DNA from: UBA6448 sp051893155
GTDB taxonomy: Bacteria; Bacillota_I; Bacilli_A; RF39; UBA660
Assembly (NCBI GenBank): GCA_051893155.1
Contig: JBJFGY010000003.1
Span: forward strand, 1-19,155
Length of the DNA stretch: 19,155 bases
Reading direction: 5' to 3'
Part shown: positions 15,571-19,155 of the stretch, piece after piece
How positions within the stretch are numbered: position 1 is the first letter of the stretch
Layout of the letters: every line of letters begins with the position of its first letter
Made by a program: the position numbers and the translations under genes
The notes under the pieces: generated by a model
What the model was told of the DNA's origin: nothing
Database searches by the model: none
Seen by the model: the letters and a program-made list of their open reading frames with translations, nothing else

Positions 15571-16614
15571 TTTAATCCTTTCAAATTAAATAATAACATA
15601 TTATTTATATTTCCATCTAAAATACTTTCCGGATCATTACTTTCAAAATTTGTTCTATAATCCTTAACAAGTTTATAAGGTTCCAAAATATAGCTTCTTA
15701 TTTGACTACCAAAATTGATGCTATCATTATTTTTCAAAGAATCTTTCATATTTTCATTTTTGGCAAGTTCTAATAAATATAATTTATTTTTTAATATTTC
15801 CATTGCAATTTCTTTGTTTCTAAGTTGACTTCTTTCATTTTGAACGGCAACTACAATTTTTGTTGGCAAATGAGTAATTCTAACAGCTGAATTACTTGTA
15901 TTTACACTTTGTCCTCCAGCTCCTGATGAATGATAAACATCTATTTTTAAATCATTTTCATTAATTTCAATTTCAATATTATCTTTAATTTCAGGGGTAA
16001 CATTAACCGATGCAAATGATGTATGTCTTCTTTTATTTGAATCAAAAGGAGATATTCTTACAATGCGATGAATTCCACTTTCATTTTTTAAAATTCCATA
16101 TGCATTTTTACCAAATATTTTCATATTAACTGATTTAATTCCTGCTTCATCACCCTTTTGTAAATATATTATTTCATATTTAAAATTATTTTTATCACAA
16201 TATTTTTGATACATATTTAAAAGCATTTCAGCAAAATCGCAACTTTCTGTTCCACCAGCGCCTGGATGAATTTCTAAATAACAATTGAGATTATCATAAG
16301 GTCCTGAAAAAAAAGTGTTATATTCAAGAATTTTAATTTTCTCTTCAAGTAAATTAATCTCTTCTTCATTAATTAAATCAATTAGTTCTAAATCATCAGT
16401 TATTTCATTTTCTAATGAATTATATTCGTTTACTATTTTAGATATCTCGCTTATTTTTGTAAGTACTTGTTTTGAATTATTAATATCATTATAAAAATCA
16501 GGATTTAATGTTTTCCCTTTTAATCTTTCTAATTCATTATTTAAATTAGATACGTCAAAGTGACCTCCCAATTTGAGTTAGCCTATCTTTCAAATTTAAT
16601 ATTTTTTCTTTCAT
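15567..16614 (-). CDS. prfB: Peptide chain release factor 2, with programmed +1 frameshift
   Basis: Release factor for UGA/UAA codons. The coding sequence starts at ATG 16614 (AGAAAGG at 16621-16627) and runs 19 codons, MKEKILNLKDRLTQIGRSL, to an in-frame TGA at 16557-16555; shifting +1 at CTT TGA C continues with DVSNLNNELE to 15567, giving a product of about 348 aa. The long downstream frame alone lacks the N-terminus. Domains: coiled-coil domain 1, the SPF tripeptide (RISPFDSNKRRHTSF) that reads the stop codon, and the catalytic GGQ in SSGAGGQSVNTSNSAVRITH. It heads an operon with the VanY-like gene, tilS, ftsH and secG. secA, a common upstream partner of prfB, is absent here. Expression is self-regulated by the frameshift. 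Confidence 0.96.
16554..16569 (-). promoter_or_regulatory. prfB programmed +1 frameshift site
   Basis: The minus strand reads GGGAGG TCA CTT TGA C. A Shine-Dalgarno-like GGGAGG (16569-16564) sits three bases before the slippery CTT (16560-16558) and the in-frame TGA (16557-16555), followed by C. This is the same arrangement as the known RF2 autoregulatory site. When RF2 is scarce, ribosomes pause at UGA and slip +1, making more RF2. Confidence 0.95.
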
Positions 16615-16632
16615 AAAAAACCTTTCTATAAA

Positions 16633-16641
16633 ATTATATCA
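16633..16641 (-). promoter_or_regulatory. Extended -10 promoter element of prfB operon
   Basis: TGATATAAT (hexamer 16638-16633) is a perfect extended -10. The position of the -35 (about 16656-16661) is AT-only with no good match. The predicted start is near 16626, placing AGAAAGG at the very 5' end of the mRNA, about 12 nt ahead of the ATG. Confidence 0.6.
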
Positions 16642-16650
16642 TTAATTTAA

Positions 16651-16683
16651 AAAAATATATATAAAAAAGGCTATAAAGCCTTT
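16651..16683 (-). terminator. Intrinsic terminator of the perR-rubrerythrin operon
   Basis: A 6-bp stem (aaaggc/gccttt, 16666-16671 with 16678-16683, loop of six) is followed on the minus strand by TTTTTTAT and further T-rich sequence. The TAA stop (16684-16682) of the rubredoxin fusion overlaps the first arm. Confidence 0.75.
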
Positions 16684-18085
16684 ATATATGTTTTATATTT
16701 GTATTATTTGAAATTTCAGTATTTGAAGTAACCAAATCATAATTACTTAAATCGTGAATATTACTATTTCCAGTAATTCTAGCAAATGTTTTTAATTCTT
16801 CATTTACTACATTTAAATAATTTTCAAGTCTTTTTCTACTTTTTTGAATATCAAATCTTTTTCTAAGTTCTGGGTCTTGAGTTGCAATACCTAATGGACA
16901 TCTTCCCATATTGCAAACTTTATAACGTTCACAACCAATAGCTACCAAAGCGGCACTTGCAATAGCGACAGCATCTGCACCCATTGCAATAGCTTTAGCA
17001 TAATCACTAGTATTTTTTAATCCACCAGTAATTATTAATGAAATATCTTTTTCATTATGTTCATTTAAATATTTCTTAGCTCTATAAAGTGCAAATATTG
17101 TTGGTATAGATGATGAGTCTTTTAAGAATTTAGGACTTGCACCTGTTGCACCACCCCGACCATCAATAGTAATAAAATCTGGTTTAGCATAACAAGCAAA
17201 CTCAAGGTCTTCTTCAATATGACCTGCGGCAAGTTTAATACCTATAGGCCTTCCATCCGAACGTTTTCTTAAATTTTCAACCAATTTCTTTAAATCTTCT
17301 TTATTTTGAATTTCTTCAAACTTTGACGGACTTAAAATGTCTTCATTAACTTTTTTACCACGTATATTTGCAATTTCTTCAGTTACTTTTTCTTTTGGTA
17401 AATGTCCACCCATTCCAGGTTTAGTACCTTGTCCAATTTTAATTTCAATAGCATCAACTTTCTTTAAATTTTCATCATTTACACTATATTTATTGGGAAC
17501 ATACTCAAATATATATTTATATGCATTTTCTATTTCTTCAGGTAGTATTCCACCTTCACCACTACATAAAGCAGTTTTGACTTTACTAGAACCAATAGCT
17601 AATGCAGTTTTTGCTTCTTTTGATAAGGCACCAAATGACATATGAGAAATAATTATTGGGGATTCAATTACTAATGGCTTTTTTGCAGCTTTTCCAATTA
17701 TAGTTTTAAGATTAACATTTTCTTCATCAAATAACGGCATATTATGTAATTGTCCACCTAAAAATAATATATCATCCCAACTAATTACTGGTTTATTTGT
17801 ACTCATTGCTGAAATAATACTTTTTCCAGTAATTGACATAGTTTTAATATCTTTATAATCTTCATTGATATTATTAGAATATTCTTTTAAGTAATTTTCT
17901 AAAGAAACATTATTTATATTTTTTTTACTTTGAATTTCATTATTTTCTTCTTCAACTAAATAAAACATACTTTTTGGTGCAAAACACATTGGGCATTTCC
18001 AATCATCAGGTAAATCATCAAATCTTATCCCTTCTTTTTCTTCATCATAAATATGTCCGCATATTTTGCATTTATATTTTGCCAT
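16682..18085 (-). CDS. Rubredoxin-fused glutamate synthase-like FMN/3Fe-4S protein
   Basis: A 467-aa fusion. Residues 1-45 are a rubredoxin with iron ligands Cys6, Cys9, Cys31 and Cys34 (CKICG, CPMC). Residues about 85-450 match the FMN-binding synthase domain of glutamate synthase (GltS): MSFGALS (149-155), GEGG, GQGTKPGMGGHLP (218-230), GRGGATGASP (309-318), an ITGGL phosphate-binding segment, and a CX5CX4C cluster (Cys385, Cys391, Cys396) before PLGIATQ, as for the GltS 3Fe-4S cluster. There is no amidotransferase domain and no NAD(P)H-binding subunit nearby. The ATG is one base after the rubrerythrin stop with no clear ribosome binding site, indicating coupling. Being last in a perR-rubrerythrin operon, it may move electrons to rubrerythrin rather than make glutamate; this is inference. 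Confidence 0.9.
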   Translation of the reverse strand: MAKYKCKICGHIYDEEKEGIRFDDLPDDWKCPMCFAPKSMFYLVEEENNEIQSKKNINNVSLENYLKEYSNNINEDYKDIKTMSITGKSIISAMSTNKPVISWDDILFLGGQLHNMPLFDEENVNLKTIIGKAAKKPLVIESPIIISHMSFGALSKEAKTALAIGSSKVKTALCSGEGGILPEEIENAYKYIFEYVPNKYSVNDENLKKVDAIEIKIGQGTKPGMGGHLPKEKVTEEIANIRGKKVNEDILSPSKFEEIQNKEDLKKLVENLRKRSDGRPIGIKLAAGHIEEDLEFACYAKPDFITIDGRGGATGASPKFLKDSSSIPTIFALYRAKKYLNEHNEKDISLIITGGLKNTSDYAKAIAMGADAVAIASAALVAIGCERYKVCNMGRCPLGIATQDPELRKRFDIQKSRKRLENYLNVVNEELKTFARITGNSNIHDLSNYDLVTSNTEISNNTNIKHI

Positions 18086-18086
18086 A

Positions 18087-18626
18087 TTAATAATTTTCAG
18101 CCTTTATTTCAAAATATGATTTTGGATGAGAACATACTGGGCAAATTTCAGGAGCTTTAGGTCCAATTACGATATGGCCACAATTCCTACATTTCCAAAT
18201 TCTATCGCCATCTTTTGAAAATACTAGACCATTTTCAACATTTTCAAGTAATTTTTTATATCTTTCTTCATGTTCTTTTTCAATTTTACCAACAGCTTCA
18301 AAAAGATATGCAATATGATCAAAACCTTCTTCTTTAGCTTCTTTAGCCATTTTATCATACATATCAGTCCATTCATAATTTTCGCCTTCTGCAGCCATTA
18401 TTAAATTTTCTGTTGTATCTTTAATATCTCCGCCTTGTAATAATTTAAACCATAATTTAGCATGTTCTTTTTCATTATTAGCTGTTTCTTCAAAAATTTC
18501 TGCTATTTGTTCATAGCCATCTTTTCTTGCTTTACTTGCAAAATAAGTATATTTGTTTCTTGCTTGACTTTCCCCAGCAAACGCCTCCATTAAATTTTTT
18601 TCTGTTTTACTTCCTTTTAATTCCAT
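18087..18626 (-). CDS. rbr: Rubrerythrin
   Basis: A 179-aa non-heme iron peroxidase that reduces hydrogen peroxide to water in the cytoplasm of anaerobes. The N-terminal four-helix diiron domain (1-135) shows AFAGESQARNKY (Glu19), NNEKEHAKLW (Glu52, His55) and KIEKEHEERY (Glu116, His119) ligands. The C-terminal rubredoxin domain (about 142-175) has CRNCGH and CPVCSHP (Cys146, 149, 162, 165). The ATG at 18626 is chosen because AAAGGAGG at 18633-18640 precedes it with ideal spacing; 14 further upstream codons in frame overlap perR and are not needed. It lies one base after perR and one base before the rubredoxin fusion gene, a compact peroxide-defence operon. Confidence 0.96.
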   Translation of the reverse strand: MELKGSKTEKNLMEAFAGESQARNKYTYFASKARKDGYEQIAEIFEETANNEKEHAKLWFKLLQGGDIKDTTENLIMAAEGENYEWTDMYDKMAKEAKEEGFDHIAYLFEAVGKIEKEHEERYKKLLENVENGLVFSKDGDRIWKCRNCGHIVIGPKAPEICPVCSHPKSYFEIKAENY

Positions 18627-18627
18627 T

Positions 18628-19020
18628 TTAATCCTCCTTTTCTTTATTGCAATCTTCACATATTCCATAAATAGTTAAACTATTAATGTTAGAAATAACA
18701 CCTGTTTGTTTTAATACTTCATTTTTTATTTTAGAAATATTAAAATCGTATTTAAAATCAAAAACTTTTCCACACTTTTCACAAATACTATGATAATGCT
18801 TTTCATAAATATAATCAAATCTATCTGCACCATTTTGTATTTTTAATTTTAATAAAATCTTATTATCTACTAAAATACCAATATTACGGTAAATAGTGCT
18901 TCTACTTATATTTGGATAATATTTATGAACTGATTCATAAATGTCTTGTGCGGTAGGATGTGACTTTTTTTTCTTAATTATTTCTAATATTATTTCTCTT
19001 TGTTTGGAATAATTGTTCAA
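18628..19020 (-). CDS. perR: Fur-family peroxide-responsive repressor (PerR-like)
   Basis: A 130-aa DNA-binding metalloregulator. Compared from memory with Bacillus subtilis PerR, the regulatory metal ligands are kept: His21 (HPTAQDIY), Asp69 (DRFDY), His75 and His77 (KHYHSICEKCG) and Asp88 (VFDF). Asp rather than Glu in the RFD position favours PerR over Fur. Structural zinc cysteines are Cys80/83 and Cys121/124. The recognition helix is in NISRSTIYRNIGIL. The protein is about 16 residues shorter at the N-terminus than the Bacillus protein. The start is TTG at 19020 with AAAGGAG in front; no in-frame ATG lies upstream before the promoter. Adjacent rubrerythrin supports the peroxide role, and the gene probably represses its own operon. 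Confidence 0.9.
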   Translation of the reverse strand: MNNYSKQREIILEIIKKKKSHPTAQDIYESVHKYYPNISRSTIYRNIGILVDNKILLKLKIQNGADRFDYIYEKHYHSICEKCGKVFDFKYDFNISKIKNEVLKQTGVISNINSLTIYGICEDCNKEKED

Positions 19021-19038
19021 ATTGTCTCCTTTTTAAAT

Positions 19039-19053
19039 TAGGAATTAATCCTA
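19039..19053 (-). promoter_or_regulatory. Candidate PerR/Fur-type operator (7-1-7 dyad)
   Basis: TAGGAAT-T-AATCCTA is a 15-bp interrupted palindrome whose 7-base arms match at six of seven positions, the geometry of PerR and Fur boxes. It starts about six bases after the -10 box and covers the predicted transcription start, an ideal place for repression. The sequence differs from the Bacillus PerR consensus in the outer bases, so assignment rests on shape and position. Confidence 0.45.
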
Positions 19054-19058
19054 TTTTA

Positions 19059-19087
19059 ATTTTATATTGTTATTGTATTTTTGTCAA
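19059..19087 (-). promoter_or_regulatory. Promoter of the perR-rubrerythrin operon
   Basis: Consensus TTGACA (19087-19082), a 17-bp spacer and TAAAAT (19064-19059), one mismatch from the -10 consensus. The predicted start is near 19052, giving a leader of about 32 nt with AAAGGAG before the TTG start of perR. Confidence 0.75.
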
Positions 19088-19119
19088 CATAAAATTATAC
19101 ATTCTAAAAATAAAATTGA

Positions 19120-19149
19120 AAGTTCCCGATTTTTTAATAATGGGAACTT
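19120..19149. terminator. Inverted repeat at window end, possible terminator of an off-window gene
   Basis: A perfect 8-bp inverted repeat (aagttccc/gggaactt, 19120-19127 with 19142-19149) encloses 14 bases. On the minus strand it is followed by a T-rich but interrupted stretch (TCAATTTTATTTTT). It could end a minus-strand gene lying beyond the window. The long loop and broken T-run make this uncertain. Confidence 0.4.
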
Positions 19150-19155
19150 AGTTTC

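Overview
The window is AT-rich DNA with an almost entirely one-sided layout: a partial 16S rRNA gene and every protein gene except one short ORF lie on the minus strand. The 16S sequence, the gene content (cdaA-cdaR, secG/rnr/smpB, tilS-ftsH, perR-rubrerythrin) and strong AGGAGG-type ribosome binding sites point to a low-GC Firmicute of the Bacilli/Mollicutes-like side. An uncultured gut lineage of the RF39 type with a streamlined genome is my guess from 16S motifs and compactness, not a proven placement. TGA is used as a stop (smpB, the DUF3048 gene, prfB) and an RF2 gene with an autoregulatory TGA is present, so the genetic code is standard (table 11), not the Mycoplasma code. Rubrerythrin and a rubredoxin fusion suggest an anaerobe.

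Layout, left to right (all minus strand unless stated, so transcription runs right to left): 1-841, the 5' part of a 16S rRNA gene cut by the window edge, with leader, boxA, a strong promoter and A-tracts to about 1020; 1093-2869, a membrane-anchored S41/PDZ peptidase followed by an Ntdp/DUF402 phosphatase; 2970-3488, a membrane protein of possible thioredoxin-like fold; 3555-4571, a YdcC/GerS-like lipoprotein; 4673-4879 (+), a DUF378 membrane protein; 4900-7051, cdaA-cdaR for c-di-AMP synthesis; 7132-11358, pseudopilin, rnr, smpB, DUF3048 protein and a 69-aa membrane protein; 11437-16614, prfB (programmed frameshift), a VanY-like peptidase, tilS, ftsH and secG; 16682-19020, perR, rubrerythrin and a rubredoxin-glutamate synthase-like fusion, with promoter and candidate operator to about 19087.

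The genes are packed as short operons whose members overlap or sit 1-4 bases apart, each closed by an intrinsic terminator that usually contains the last stop codon. The themes are RNA and translation quality control (RNase R, SmpB, RF2, TilS), membrane protein traffic and turnover (SecG, FtsH), envelope and c-di-AMP homeostasis (CdaA/CdaR, VanY-like, S41 peptidase, lipoproteins) and peroxide defence (PerR, rubrerythrin and a putative electron-transfer partner).

No CRISPR array, transposase, tRNA, prophage or clearly foreign island was seen. The most noteworthy points are an S41 peptidase with a prepilin-like N-terminus, an FtsH with a Rho_N/SAP-like C-terminal motif, a VanY-like peptidase with no export signal, a tilS gene that looks nearly leaderless, a pseudopilin inserted into the secG-rnr-smpB neighbourhood, a rubredoxin-FMN fusion in a PerR operon, and repeated embedding of stop codons in terminators.
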